Assembly: GCF_000427665.1 (NCBI RefSeq)
Contig: NZ_KE386572.1
Span: 3,470,372-3,534,371 of the forward strand
Direction of reading: 5' to 3'
Length of the DNA stretch: 64,000 nt
Origin: Geminicoccus roseus DSM 18922
GTDB lineage: Bacteria > Pseudomonadota > Alphaproteobacteria > Geminicoccales > Geminicoccaceae
The translations under genes and the position numbers were made by a program. The notes under the pieces were generated by a model. The model ran no database searches, was not told the DNA's origin, and saw only the letters and a program-made list of their open reading frames with translations. Of this stretch, positions 1 to 7,725 are shown piece by piece; positions within the stretch are counted from its first letter, which is position 1, and each line of letters starts with the position of its first letter.

Positions 1-430
1 ACGGATTAGAGTTAAACAAGCCGTTGAAAGTAGTAACAGCGATACGCTCCGCATTTGAATATGCTCCCTTTGCCTCCTGGGACAGTTCTCGTACTGGACC
101 TGCCATATTCTCTACAGCAATTCCGTATTTCTTTGTGGCCTCTTCAACTACCTGATTGACCAACTGACGGGTCGGGCAAAGATAGACTACTTTTTCATTG
201 TACTTTCTTCTACGCCACTCCGCGAGCAATAAGCCAACTAGGGTCTTCCCGCTGCCAGTTGGAAGTTGGAGCGCAACATCAGGTTCGTTTTGTGCGTCAG
301 CATGATATGCACGCAGCATTTGCCCTTGATGATCAAACAAGCTCGGGTGCGTTCGACGAGGAAGATCGCGAAATAATTTGTCTGGACTATCTGGAACTGA
401 GCTGGAAATGGGTGGTGCTTTGAATGCCAT
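1..430 (-). CDS. DEAD/DEAH-box helicase, N-terminal part (runs off left edge)
   Basis: The reverse strand reads an uninterrupted 143-residue N-terminus from an ATG at 430 to the window edge, so the 3' part is missing. Residues 54-63 (LQLPTGSGKT) form a Walker A/motif I, residues 86-90 (PTRQL) match helicase motif Ia, and a later VTTFNG resembles motif Ib, placing it among superfamily 2 helicases. SF2 helicases use ATP to move along or remodel nucleic acids. An AGAGGA-like ribosome site precedes the ATG. Base composition is clearly more AT-rich than the rest of the window, suggesting a transferred segment, possibly part of a defence or mobile island to the left. Which SF2 subfamily cannot be decided from this fragment. 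Confidence 0.85.
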   Translation of the reverse strand, partial: MAFKAPPISSSVPDSPDKLFRDLPRRTHPSLFDHQGQMLRAYHADAQNEPDVALQLPTGSGKTLVGLLLAEWRRRKYNEKVVYLCPTRQLVNQVVEEATKKYGIAVENMAGPVRELSQEAKGAYSNAERIAVTTFNGLFNSNP

Positions 431-586
431 CTGTCCGGTTCCTCTATCTACTATAGAATTGCTATATTCTGGCTGCGTTGAGTTTTAGTGGCGCAAGAGT
501 GGGAGTTCAACCATTTGCCATTTGTTCTTGGTGTTTTTCTCCGATATGGGCTTCGCTAACGACATTAATGTGGGAGGTAAATAACC
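431..586. promoter_or_regulatory. AT-rich divergent intergenic region
   Basis: This gap lies between the leftward helicase and the rightward cNMP-domain gene and is AT-rich (a tatagaattgctatatt stretch near 452-468), as expected for divergent promoters. No convincing -35/-10 pair could be assigned. A GGAGG at 573-577 is the ribosome site for the TTG start at 587. Confidence 0.3.
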
Positions 587-1087
587 TTGGCACTACTCCT
601 AGACATCGCATCCCTGCGGGAGCAGATCGAGGCGCTTCCCATCGAGACGTTCGCTCCTGGTACGACCATTCTCTCCGCCGGGACCAGCACCGGCAAGCTG
701 TTCATCCTGGCTTCCGGACATGCAAGGGTCGAGAAGGACGGGGTGCCGATCGGGGAGCTGACTGAGCCTGGCGCGGTGGTCGGGGAGATCTCGGCGCTGC
801 TCGGGCAGACGCATACCGCCGACGTGCGCGCGGTGGAGGAATGCAGCTTCCGGGTGGCGGAGGCGGAAGCATTCCTGCGTGGCGATCCGGTGGCGGCGCT
901 GTTCGTGGCGACGATCATGGCCAGGCGGCTGGCCAGCGCCAACGACGCGCTGGTGGAGGTGCGCCGGGAGATCGCGGCGGGCAAGCCCAAGGGGGTGATC
1001 GGGCGGGCGCTCGACAGGCTGGCGGACAGCCTGCGGATGGATACCGACCCGGAGCTGGCGAAGTACATGTATGGGGGGTGGATCTAG
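587..1087 (+). CDS. Cyclic nucleotide-binding-fold protein
   Basis: A 166-residue protein that starts at TTG 587, nine bases after GGAGG. Residues about 20-115 fit the beta-roll of the CRP/cNMP-binding family, with a phosphate-cassette-like segment GEISALLGQTHTADVRA. The Arg that normally contacts the cyclic phosphate (PRxA) is replaced here (THTA), so cyclic nucleotide binding is doubtful. No helix-turn-helix follows the C-helix; the last 50 residues are a short helical tail. It is therefore a stand-alone sensor-like or scaffold domain rather than a CRP regulator. It is convergent with the phospholipase D gene. Confidence 0.75.
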   Translation: MALLLDIASLREQIEALPIETFAPGTTILSAGTSTGKLFILASGHARVEKDGVPIGELTEPGAVVGEISALLGQTHTADVRAVEECSFRVAEAEAFLRGDPVAALFVATIMARRLASANDALVEVRREIAAGKPKGVIGRALDRLADSLRMDTDPELAKYMYGGWI

Positions 1088-1098
1088 GGCGAAGGTCA

Positions 1099-1119
1099 CC
1101 GGCCGTCCGGGACGGCCGG
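1099..1119. terminator. Hairpin between convergent genes
   Basis: Perfect 8-bp inverted repeat CCGGCCGT / ACGGCCGG with a 5-base loop, just after the stop at 1087 and just before the convergent stop at 1129. There is no T-run. It is placed to act as a shared transcription end. Confidence 0.5.
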
Positions 1120-1128
1120 GGCTGGGCG

Positions 1129-2676
1129 TCAAAGCTGCGACTGGACCGGCAGGATGCTGATCAGGCGGGCCAGCAGGCGGCGGGACAGGCTGGCCTCGGG
1201 CTCGGCGCGCAGGGTTTGCGGCAGCGCGGCGGCGCGGTCCTGCCAGACGAGGACGCCGGAATCGGCCTGGACCTGGTAGCTCTTTTCCGGCGAGGTCTCG
1301 TCGGCGAAGTTGGCGCGGACCTGGGCCACCAGCTCGGGCTCGGTGAACAGGACGCCCATCTCGCAGTTCAGCGAGCGGGAGCGCGGGTCGAAGTTCATCG
1401 AGCCGATGAAGCCGGTATGCTCGTCGACCGTGAACGCCTTGGTGTGCAGGCTGGCGCGGCTGGAGCCGAACAGGGAGATGTTCGGTCGGTGCTGGTAGGG
1501 CTTGAGCTCGTAGAGGCGCACCCCGGCGGCGGCCAGCGGATAGCGGCAGCGCATGTAGGCGCCGTGCACCGCGGCGACGTCGGTGGCGGCCAGGGAATTG
1601 GTCAGCACGCCGATGTCGACGCCGCCCTTGGCCATGCGCGCCAGCTCGCGCATGAACGCCTCGCCGGGAATGAAGTAGGGCGAGATGATCTCCAGGCAGC
1701 GGCGCGCGGCCAGGATCTCCGGGCGGATCGCGTGCATCAGCCAGTTCTGCTGACCGGAGCCGGCGGCCTTTTCCGGCGGGTCCCAGAGGATGCGGGCATG
1801 CTCCGTCCAGCGCAGCTGCCGGGCGCCGTCCATGAGGTCGCCCAGTGCCAGGGCGGCGCGCTCCTGGTAGGGCCGGCAGCGCTGGTCGGCGCTGGTCCGG
1901 GCCAGGCGGGAGCGGGCATAGTCCAGGCCGACCTTGCGCGGGTAGGCGAAGGCGGTGAGCGGGATGGAGACGTCGCTGTTCCAGAACGCGTCGAACACAT
2001 GCTCGGCCTGGGCCACGGCGTCGCCGACCATGACGACGTCGAGGTCGCGGAAATTGGCCTCCTCGTCGGCGTCGAAATAGGCGTCGCCGATGTTGCGGCC
2101 GCCGACCACGGCCAGCCGCCCGTCGACGATCCACGCCTTGTTGTGCATCCGCCTGGTGATCCGGAACGCGCGCAGGATCATCTCGATGCCGCGGCGGACC
2201 TGGTCGGAGCGGTTGCGCGCCGGGTTGAACAGGCGGACGGAGATGTTGGGGTGGTGGTCCAGGGCGCGATAGGTCTTGTCGCGGCCGCGGGTGTTGATGT
2301 CGTCGATCAGCAGGCGCACGCGCACGCCCCGATCGGCGGCGTCCAGCAGCTCCTGGGACAGAAGCCGTCCGGTCAGGCCGTGCTCCCAGAAATAATACTG
2401 CAGGTCGAGGCTGCGCCCGGCCATGCGGGCGGAGCGGGCGCGCACCGCGAAGGCGTCCAGGTTGTCCTCAACCAGCAGGAGGCCGCTCTGGCCCGGATGG
2501 TCGGCCAGCAGCGGCGCCAGCAGCCGGTCGAGCGGGGTGGCGTCGTCCTGGACCGGCAGGGCAGTGGTGGGGGTGCCGCGGGCCCGGCGGGCGAACCGGC
2601 CATAGGACCACACCGCCAGGAACGAGGCGGCGACGAAGCAGGCCACCACGATGAGGAGGACGAGGAGCGGCTGCAT
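1129..2676 (-). CDS. Phospholipase D family protein (cardiolipin synthase-like)
   Basis: A 515-residue protein with an N-terminal membrane segment (residues 4-24) followed by two HKD phosphodiesterase motifs: HNKAWIVD at 178-185 followed by GGRN, and HTKAFTVD at 411-418 followed by GSMN. Two HKD motifs per chain and the membrane anchor are typical of the PLD/cardiolipin synthase superfamily, which transfers phosphatidyl groups or hydrolyses phosphodiesters at the inner membrane. ATG at 2676 is the natural start because the membrane segment follows directly. It is transcribed in the same direction as the endonuclease/exonuclease/phosphatase gene upstream, 43 bases away, so the two probably share an operon. 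The exact substrate (cardiolipin synthesis or another phospholipid) cannot be read from sequence. Confidence 0.85.
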   Translation of the reverse strand: MQPLLVLLIVVACFVAASFLAVWSYGRFARRARGTPTTALPVQDDATPLDRLLAPLLADHPGQSGLLLVEDNLDAFAVRARSARMAGRSLDLQYYFWEHGLTGRLLSQELLDAADRGVRVRLLIDDINTRGRDKTYRALDHHPNISVRLFNPARNRSDQVRRGIEMILRAFRITRRMHNKAWIVDGRLAVVGGRNIGDAYFDADEEANFRDLDVVMVGDAVAQAEHVFDAFWNSDVSIPLTAFAYPRKVGLDYARSRLARTSADQRCRPYQERAALALGDLMDGARQLRWTEHARILWDPPEKAAGSGQQNWLMHAIRPEILAARRCLEIISPYFIPGEAFMRELARMAKGGVDIGVLTNSLAATDVAAVHGAYMRCRYPLAAAGVRLYELKPYQHRPNISLFGSSRASLHTKAFTVDEHTGFIGSMNFDPRSRSLNCEMGVLFTEPELVAQVRANFADETSPEKSYQVQADSGVLVWQDRAAALPQTLRAEPEASLSRRLLARLISILPVQSQL

Positions 2677-2719
2677 GCGTCGGGCTCAGGATGGTCGGCC
2701 TAGCACCTCCGGGTGCGGG

Positions 2720-3556
2720 TCAGGCGGCGATTGCGGCGTCGTCGGCGGGCAGGTGCGGGGCGCTCGCCTCCAGGTCGATGCGCGCCTTGACCGGCAGGTG
2801 GTCCGAGGCCATCCGGGCCAGCCTCGTGTCGTGCACCTCGATGCTGGAGATCAGCCGGGCGGGGTTGGCCAGGATCCGGTCCAGGGCGAAGATCGGGAAG
2901 CGCGAGGGAAAGCTCGGCAGGGCCGGGGCCAGCGGGCCGAAGGACGGGTCCAGGCGCAACAGCGACGAGCGCTGGCCCAGCCGCCACTCGTTCAGGTCGC
3001 CCATGAGCAGGGTCGGCCGCTCGGCGCGGCTCTCCATGGCCGCCAGGATCGCCTCGGCCTGGCGGGCGCGCGAGCGGCGCAGCAGGCCCAGATGGGCGGC
3101 GATGATCCGCAGGGGCCCGGCGGCCAGGTCCAGGTCGACCACCAGGGCGCCGCGCGGCTCCACGCCCGGCAGGCTGATCTGGTGGACGTCGCGCACGGTG
3201 CCCTGGCGGACCAGCAGGACGTTGCCGTGCCAGCCATGGCCCTTGGCGCTGCCGCGCACCGGCACGGGCAGGAGGCCGCAGCTGCGCTCCAGCTGGGCCA
3301 GGTCCAGCAGGCCGGAGCGTTCGCCGAAGCGCTGGTCGGCTTCCTGCAGGGCGATCACGTCGGCATGGATCTCGCCGATCACCGCGGCGGTGCGCCCGGG
3401 ATCGAAGCGGTTGTCCATGCCCACGCATTTGTGGACGTTGTAGGAGGCGATCAGGGTGCCGGTTCCGGCGGCATGCTCGGCGCGGTAGGTGATCCGCTCC
3501 TGCTGCAGGATCGACAGGATGTGCGAGGGAAGCCGGCCGGCATGGCGCTCTCTCAT
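2720..3556 (-). CDS. Endonuclease/exonuclease/phosphatase family protein
   Basis: The 278-residue product shows the DNase I-like fold signatures in order: ASYNVHKCVG, IALQEAD (catalytic Glu), LMGDLNEW and, near the C-terminus, ASDHLPVKA with the Asp-His pair. Members hydrolyse phosphodiester or phosphomonoester bonds in DNA, sphingolipids or inositides. In-frame sequence continues upstream to 3745 but is low in family similarity, so I take the ATG at 3556; a GTG at 3580 is an alternative. It lies upstream of the phospholipase D gene, and this EEP-PLD pairing suggests phospholipid or nucleic-acid phosphodiester metabolism. Confidence 0.8.
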   Translation of the reverse strand: MRERHAGRLPSHILSILQQERITYRAEHAAGTGTLIASYNVHKCVGMDNRFDPGRTAAVIGEIHADVIALQEADQRFGERSGLLDLAQLERSCGLLPVPVRGSAKGHGWHGNVLLVRQGTVRDVHQISLPGVEPRGALVVDLDLAAGPLRIIAAHLGLLRRSRARQAEAILAAMESRAERPTLLMGDLNEWRLGQRSSLLRLDPSFGPLAPALPSFPSRFPIFALDRILANPARLISSIEVHDTRLARMASDHLPVKARIDLEASAPHLPADDAAIAA

Positions 3557-4223
3557 TCTCTTCAGCACAGCGTTCGTCACCCTCGTCCGGGAGAAGTGTT
3601 CGGTCGCGTCCGGGCCGCGCAGCGTCCCTGCCTTCCTCTTCGCTACATAGGGGCGGCCGCGCGGATTGTCATGGGATGCCGCCGGAGGTGCGGGGCCAGG
3701 ACGGATATTGCGCAGGATCAGGGGTGTGAATGTGGCGCCTCGCATACCCGGGTAGAGACAGCCCGCCCGGTTGGCGCTGGCGGCTTGCTTAAGAATCCGT
3801 GAATCTCCCGCTCACGGAAACCCGGAGGCACCCGCCTTGAGATCGACGTACCATGACTGAGGTCCTGCGCGCACGGAAGCTGCCGCGACCAGCGGCGCCG
3901 CCCTAGGATCCGACGGCGCCGGCGACCCGGCGCCTTTCCGCTCATCTTCCGATCCCCGGCCATCCGACGCACGCGCTTGCCAAAGCGCGCGAGGCGGAGC
4001 CGCGTCCTGTGGTGGGCCGGGCAGGCCAGATCCTGCACATGCCGGTTTCTTCTTCACAAGAAGAAGAAAGAGTCGGCGCTTGGCCAACTGAATACTGAAA
4101 AATACTTGCAAATTACTTAAAAATTTTTCTTGCGTCTTGGTAACAAATTGGCAATCTAACGGTCATCTCCTCGGCGGCGCCGGAATTTCCCGGGTCTCGC
4201 CCCGACCGAGAAGGGAGTGTGTG
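3557..4223. other. Intergenic region with AT-rich segment before the Asn/Gly repeat genes
   Basis: No credible gene is seen. Positions 3797-3817 hold a small inverted repeat CCGTGA/TCACGG. From about 4085 to 4160 composition shifts to AT-rich, likely the promoter area for the gene at 4224; TTGCGT at 4131 with AATCTA 17 bases later is a weak candidate. AAGGGAG at 4211-4217 is the ribosome site for 4224. Confidence 0.35.
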
Positions 4224-4775
4224 ATGAAGTCCTTGAAAGTGATGTTCTGCTCGGCCGCAGTTCTCGGCCTGCTGGCGACCGCCGCCATGGCTTCCGGCGG
4301 CAGCGGCAACGGCAATGGCAACGGCAACGGGAATATCGGCAACTACAACGGCAGCTATAACGGCAGCTACAACCGCGGTTCCGACAACGGCAACGACAAC
4401 GGCAACTACAACCGTGGCTCCAACAACGGCACCTACAACGGCAACCACAACAAGGGTTCCGTGAACGGTAACGGCAACGGCAACGGCAATGTCGGCTACC
4501 ACAACGGCAAGTCGAACGGCAACGGGAACTACGGCTACCAGAACGGCAACGGCAACGGCAACGAGAACCACGGCTCGTTCAACGGCAAGATGAACGGCAA
4601 CTACAATGCCGGCTCCAAGAACGGCAACCTGAACGGCAACGGCAACTGGGGCCGCTACAACGGGATCATGAACGGCAACCGGAACTGGGGCAGCGACAAC
4701 GGCAACCAGAACGGCAACGCCAACAAGGGCAACTCCAACGGGAACTTCAACGGCCAGGGCAACCGCGGCCGCTGA
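4224..4775 (+). CDS. Secreted 13-residue Asn/Gly tandem-repeat protein
   Basis: 183 residues. Residues 1-23 are a signal peptide ending in AMA, followed by S24. Everything from 25 to 180 is twelve consecutive units of exactly 13 residues with the pattern xGxxNGxxNGxxN (for example RGSDNGNDNGNYN), then RGR and the stop. No residue is inserted or lost between units. Variable positions are mostly polar or aromatic (S, Y, N, K, W). A strict Asn every 4-5 residues suggests a solenoid with Asn ladders, but that is inference. The start is the ATG after AAGGGAG; the in-frame sequence upstream is not repeat-like. It is first of three similar genes. I recognise no family and give no function; surface, matrix or biofilm roles are possible. 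Confidence 0.85.
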   Translation: MKSLKVMFCSAAVLGLLATAAMASGGSGNGNGNGNGNIGNYNGSYNGSYNRGSDNGNDNGNYNRGSNNGTYNGNHNKGSVNGNGNGNGNVGYHNGKSNGNGNYGYQNGNGNGNENHGSFNGKMNGNYNAGSKNGNLNGNGNWGRYNGIMNGNRNWGSDNGNQNGNANKGNSNGNFNGQGNRGR

Positions 4776-4830
4776 GCCTGGCCGACCGGCGCGCCGGCGA
4801 TCCGGCCGGCGCCCGGCCTGCTCCTGGGCA

Positions 4831-4862
4831 GTGTCCCCCGAGGCTCCCGCCCCGGGGGACAC
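4831..4862 (+). terminator. Hairpin between Asn/Gly repeat genes 1 and 2
   Basis: Perfect 10-bp stem GTGTCCCCCG / CGGGGGACAC with a 12-base loop, ending 21 bases before the next start codon. No T-run follows. It could attenuate or process the polycistronic message so that gene 1 is expressed more than gene 2. Confidence 0.5.
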
Positions 4863-4883
4863 CCAGCCAGCAACCGAAAGGAC

Positions 4884-5312
4884 ATGAACGTGCGCTACCT
4901 GCTACTCGCCGGCGCCCTTGCCGCCCTGGCGACCGCCGGCCCCGCAGCCGAGGCCGCCCCGGCCAAGACGAGCTCCAGCTCGTTCTCCTCCTTCGCGGGC
5001 GGGATGTTCGCCAACGGCAATGTCGGCCGCAACAACACCGGCTACGGCAATGTCGGCAACAACAATTCCGGGAACGGCAACATCGGCAACAAGAACGGCG
5101 GCCACGGCAACGTCGGCAACCTGAATGGCGTCGGCAATACCGGAAAGAACAACGGCAACGGCAATATCGGGATCGGCAACGGGAGCTACAACTCCGGCGA
5201 TCGCAACGGCAATGGCAATATCGGCAACTTTAACGGCATCCATAACGGCGGCAGCCGCAACGGCAACGGCAATATCGGTCATTTCAACGGCAACCATAAC
5301 GGCCGGAACTGA
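4884..5312 (+). CDS. Secreted Asn/Gly pentad/tetrad repeat protein
   Basis: 142 residues with a signal peptide (about 1-25, AEAAP region), a short Ser-rich linker (30-37) and repeats from residue 44 to the end. Seven pentads xGxxN (VGRNN at 47 through VGNLN at 77) are followed by alternating tetrads GxxN and pentads xGxxN, a 9-residue period with GNGN recurring every 18 residues. The pentad part resembles the NxGxGNxG motif of mycobacterial PPE-MPTR proteins in appearance only; nothing else is mycobacterial. It uses the same building blocks as the gene before it in a different register. ATG 4884 follows GAAAGGAC. Function unknown. Confidence 0.8.
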   Translation: MNVRYLLLAGALAALATAGPAAEAAPAKTSSSSFSSFAGGMFANGNVGRNNTGYGNVGNNNSGNGNIGNKNGGHGNVGNLNGVGNTGKNNGNGNIGIGNGSYNSGDRNGNGNIGNFNGIHNGGSRNGNGNIGHFNGNHNGRN

Positions 5313-5318
5313 CCGGCC

Positions 5319-5345
5319 GCGGATACCGCCAGGCCAGGTATCCGC
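5319..5345 (+). terminator. Hairpin between Asn/Gly repeat genes 2 and 3
   Basis: Perfect 8-bp stem GCGGATAC / GTATCCGC with an 11-base loop, immediately after the gene 2 stop and before the AGGGGAGAAGGA ribosome site of gene 3. It occupies the same relative position as the hairpin at 4831. Confidence 0.4.
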
Positions 5346-5360
5346 AGGGGAGAAGGATCG

Positions 5361-5687
5361 ATGCGACGCCCGTCCGTCCGATGCGCCATCGCCATGGCGG
5401 CCTTCTGCGCCCTCGGGGTGCAAGGCTGGCCGGCGGTGACCGGCATGGCGCCGCTTCCGTCCAGCGCCGACGCCAGGGACGCCTTCCCGGCGGCCGACGC
5501 GTGGCGCTGGCTGGAACGGCTGCCGGACGGATCGAGCGGGGGCGAGGGGACCGCCTGGCAGGGCGGCCGGGGCAACAACAACGGCAACGGCAATGCCGGA
5601 AACAACAATGGCAACCGCAATGACGGCAACAATCAGGGCAATGCCGGCAGCGGCAACGGCCACGGGAACGGCTGGCGGGCGCGGTGA
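5361..5687 (+). CDS. Exported protein with short Asn/Gly-rich tail
   Basis: 108 residues. An N-terminal hydrophobic segment (about 6-20) looks like a signal peptide; the middle (30-66) is non-repetitive with a DAWRWLERL helix-like stretch; residues 68-104 are Asn/Gly-rich with GNNNGNGN-type units but poorer periodicity than the two upstream proteins. A strong AGGGGAGAAGGA ribosome site precedes ATG 5361. Position, orientation and composition indicate it belongs with the other two. It could be an anchoring or nucleating partner of the longer repeat proteins, but nothing in the sequence proves that. Confidence 0.7.
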   Translation: MRRPSVRCAIAMAAFCALGVQGWPAVTGMAPLPSSADARDAFPAADAWRWLERLPDGSSGGEGTAWQGGRGNNNGNGNAGNNNGNRNDGNNQGNAGSGNGHGNGWRAR

Positions 5688-5819
5688 ACTCCGACTCCGG
5701 CCGGAGATCGGCGCCAGCTGATCAGCCCGATGGCCGCCGAACATCTCGGCGAGGATCGAGCATCCTCACGATGATCTGCTGTCGGTTCACATCATGATTT
5801 TCGAACAGAGGATGATACG

Positions 5820-6881
5820 ATGGCAGTCATCATTGGTGGCATCGGCAACAGCGCCGACAAGGATGATTTCATCTTTGCCGACCACGAGCACAACTATATT
5901 TTCGGCGACGCGTTCTCGACCGGCAACCCGGACGGGGTCCGCGAGGTCGGCGGCTTCCTGAACCGGCAGGGCGGCCATGACGTGATCATGGGCGGGGCCG
6001 CGCAGGACAACGTGCTGGGCGACGCCTGGGTGATCACCGCCCAGGGGCGCGGCGGCAGCGACTGGATCCATGGCGCGCGCGGCGACGACAACCTGTTCGG
6101 CGACAGCTTCAAGCTGATCGGCTGCGGCGCTGGCGGCGGCGACCTGCTGTTCGGCGGCTGGGGCCACGACAACCTGTTCGGCGACAGCTTCGAGATGTCC
6201 CACCGGACCCAGGGCGGCTCCGACAATCTCTATGGCGACCTCGGCGCGGACAACCTGTTCGGCGAGGCGTTCGAGATGTGGGACAATGCCTGGGGCACCG
6301 CCGACCATCTCTATGGCGGCCAGGGCGACGACCGGCTGTTCGGCGAAGCCTTCTCCATGAAGCACATGACCCGCGGCGGCCGCGACCATCTCAACGGCGG
6401 CGACGGCCACGACAACCTGTTCGGCGACGCCTACGAGATGTCCGGCCGCGCCTGGGGGCAGAACGACAAGCTCGAGGGCGGGGCCGGCTTCGACAACCTG
6501 TTCGGCGACGCCTTCGAGGCGGGCCTTTCCGAGGCGGCGCTCGACGTGCGCGGCGGCGACGACGTGCTGATCGGGGGCTCCGGCAACGACGCGATGTGGG
6601 GCGACTTCGCCAACGTCGCCGGCAAGGTGACCGGCGGCCGCGACGTGTTCGTGTTCGGGCCGGACAGCGGCTCCGACCTGATCGGCGACTTCGAGTGCGG
6701 CAAGGACAAGATCGACATCCGCAGCTACGGCTTCAGCGACTTTGCTGACCTCACCCTGATCGACAACGGCTCCTCGGCCGTGACGGTGGTGCTGGATGGC
6801 ACCGGGCGGAACCAGATCCTGGTCCAGACCCTTTCCCAGGAAGCGCTGGAACTGACCGCGCGCGACTTCCTGGTCGCCTGA
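5820..6881 (+). CDS. RTX-type calcium-binding protein with 27-residue repeats
   Basis: 353 residues. Starting at residue 51, units of 27 residues recur at 51, 78, 105, 132, 159, 186 and 213, then again at 245 after a 5-residue insertion. Each unit is two RTX nonads (GGxDxLxGG, xGxDNLFGD) plus a third nonad that has lost its glycines and reads like AFEMxxxxx. From 272 the C-terminus (GGRDVFVFGPDSGSDLIGDF) matches the serralysin/RTX terminal module. RTX proteins fold on binding extracellular calcium and are usually exported by type I secretion through a C-terminal signal; no signal peptide is present and no type I exporter is in the window. AGAGGA precedes ATG 5820. Confidence 0.85.
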   Translation: MAVIIGGIGNSADKDDFIFADHEHNYIFGDAFSTGNPDGVREVGGFLNRQGGHDVIMGGAAQDNVLGDAWVITAQGRGGSDWIHGARGDDNLFGDSFKLIGCGAGGGDLLFGGWGHDNLFGDSFEMSHRTQGGSDNLYGDLGADNLFGEAFEMWDNAWGTADHLYGGQGDDRLFGEAFSMKHMTRGGRDHLNGGDGHDNLFGDAYEMSGRAWGQNDKLEGGAGFDNLFGDAFEAGLSEAALDVRGGDDVLIGGSGNDAMWGDFANVAGKVTGGRDVFVFGPDSGSDLIGDFECGKDKIDIRSYGFSDFADLTLIDNGSSAVTVVLDGTGRNQILVQTLSQEALELTARDFLVA

Positions 6882-6927
6882 ACGGGCGCCCGCCGACCGA
6901 AAGGCGGGGCCCGGCAGCAGTCCCGGC

Positions 6928-6961
6928 ACGCCCCCCGGACCAGGCCCGGTCCGGGGGGCGT
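6928..6961 (+). terminator. Strong hairpin after the RTX gene
   Basis: Perfect 14-bp inverted repeat (ACGCCCCCCGGACC and its complement) with a 6-base loop, 46 bases after the RTX stop. Followed by CCTGCTGCTT, so not a textbook T-run, but its stability makes it the likely end of the repeat-protein transcript. Confidence 0.6.
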
Positions 6962-7275
6962 CCTGCTGCTTGCCCGCAAGGGCCCGGGCCAGCGGACCGG
7001 CGGCGCCCCAGGGAAGGCAGGGTCATTCCGTCAGGATAGTCCGGAAGCGTGTATGTAGAAATTCATGAAAACCGGGGTGATGGACCGGAAGAACGGGTGA
7101 TGCCGAAGCATCGCAAGAGAAATCGGATGGTGGTCTTCTTGAAACGTGTGGCAGGAGAGACCACCTCGTCATTCATCGGGGTCCGGGCCCCTCTGGCGGT
7201 TCCTGTCGGGACTGCGATGTCGGACTCTTCCACATGAAGAGCTTCTAACGGAAGCTCCGAACCTGGGAGTTCTTG
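6962..7275. other. Intergenic region without clear genes
   Basis: A 46-codon reading frame beginning at 7100 has no family features and is not called. GGGAG at 7265-7269 serves the ATG at 7276. No promoter could be assigned with confidence. Confidence 0.3.
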
Positions 7276-7725
7276 ATGCACACCGCATCCATGGACATGA
7301 ACACGGCGCGCCACGGCCATCGATCCGCTGCCGGCGACCGCCAGCGCTCGATCGGCGACGCCCGCAAGCGCCTGGACCGCCTGGCGACGGTGCTGGACAG
7401 CGCGTTCCGCGTGCCGGGCACGCAGATCCGGTTCGGCGCGGATTCGGCCCTGAACCTGATCCCCGGCGCCGGCACGATCGTCGCCCAGGGCATGTCCGCC
7501 TACCTGATCTGGGAAGCCCGCCGGCTCGGTGTGCCGAACAGGCTGATGGCGCGGATGATCGGCAACCTCGTGGTCGACAGCGCCATCAGCGCGGTGCCGG
7601 TGATCGGCTGGGTGGGCGACGTGTTCTTCAAGGCCAACCTGAAGAACGTGGCGCTGCTGCGCGAGCATCTCGACCGGGAGGACCAGGTCCTCGATTTGCG
7701 CGCCGACCGTGCCTCGGCTGGCTGA
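7276..7725 (+). CDS. DUF4112 family membrane protein
   Basis: 149 residues. The segment LDSAFRVPGTQIRFGADSAL followed by NLIPGAGTIV and later SAVPVIGWVGDVFFKANLKN is the signature of DUF4112: two hydrophobic hairpins separated by a loop with GxG turns. The family is membrane-associated and uncharacterised. The start is ATG 7276, six bases after GGGAG; a TTG lies one codon earlier. It stands alone between the repeat-protein cluster and the following genes. Confidence 0.85.
   Translation: MHTASMDMNTARHGHRSAAGDRQRSIGDARKRLDRLATVLDSAFRVPGTQIRFGADSALNLIPGAGTIVAQGMSAYLIWEARRLGVPNRLMARMIGNLVVDSAISAVPVIGWVGDVFFKANLKNVALLREHLDREDQVLDLRADRASAG

Noticed and set aside
4113..4862. 249-codon minus-strand frame with VAVAV repeats
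   Set aside because: Antisense mirror of the Asn/Gly repeat codons (GGCAAC read backwards gives Val/Ala); a consequence of repeat DNA, not a gene.
7100..7237. 46-codon plus-strand frame before DUF4112
   Set aside because: No family similarity and no clear ribosome site; left as intergenic.
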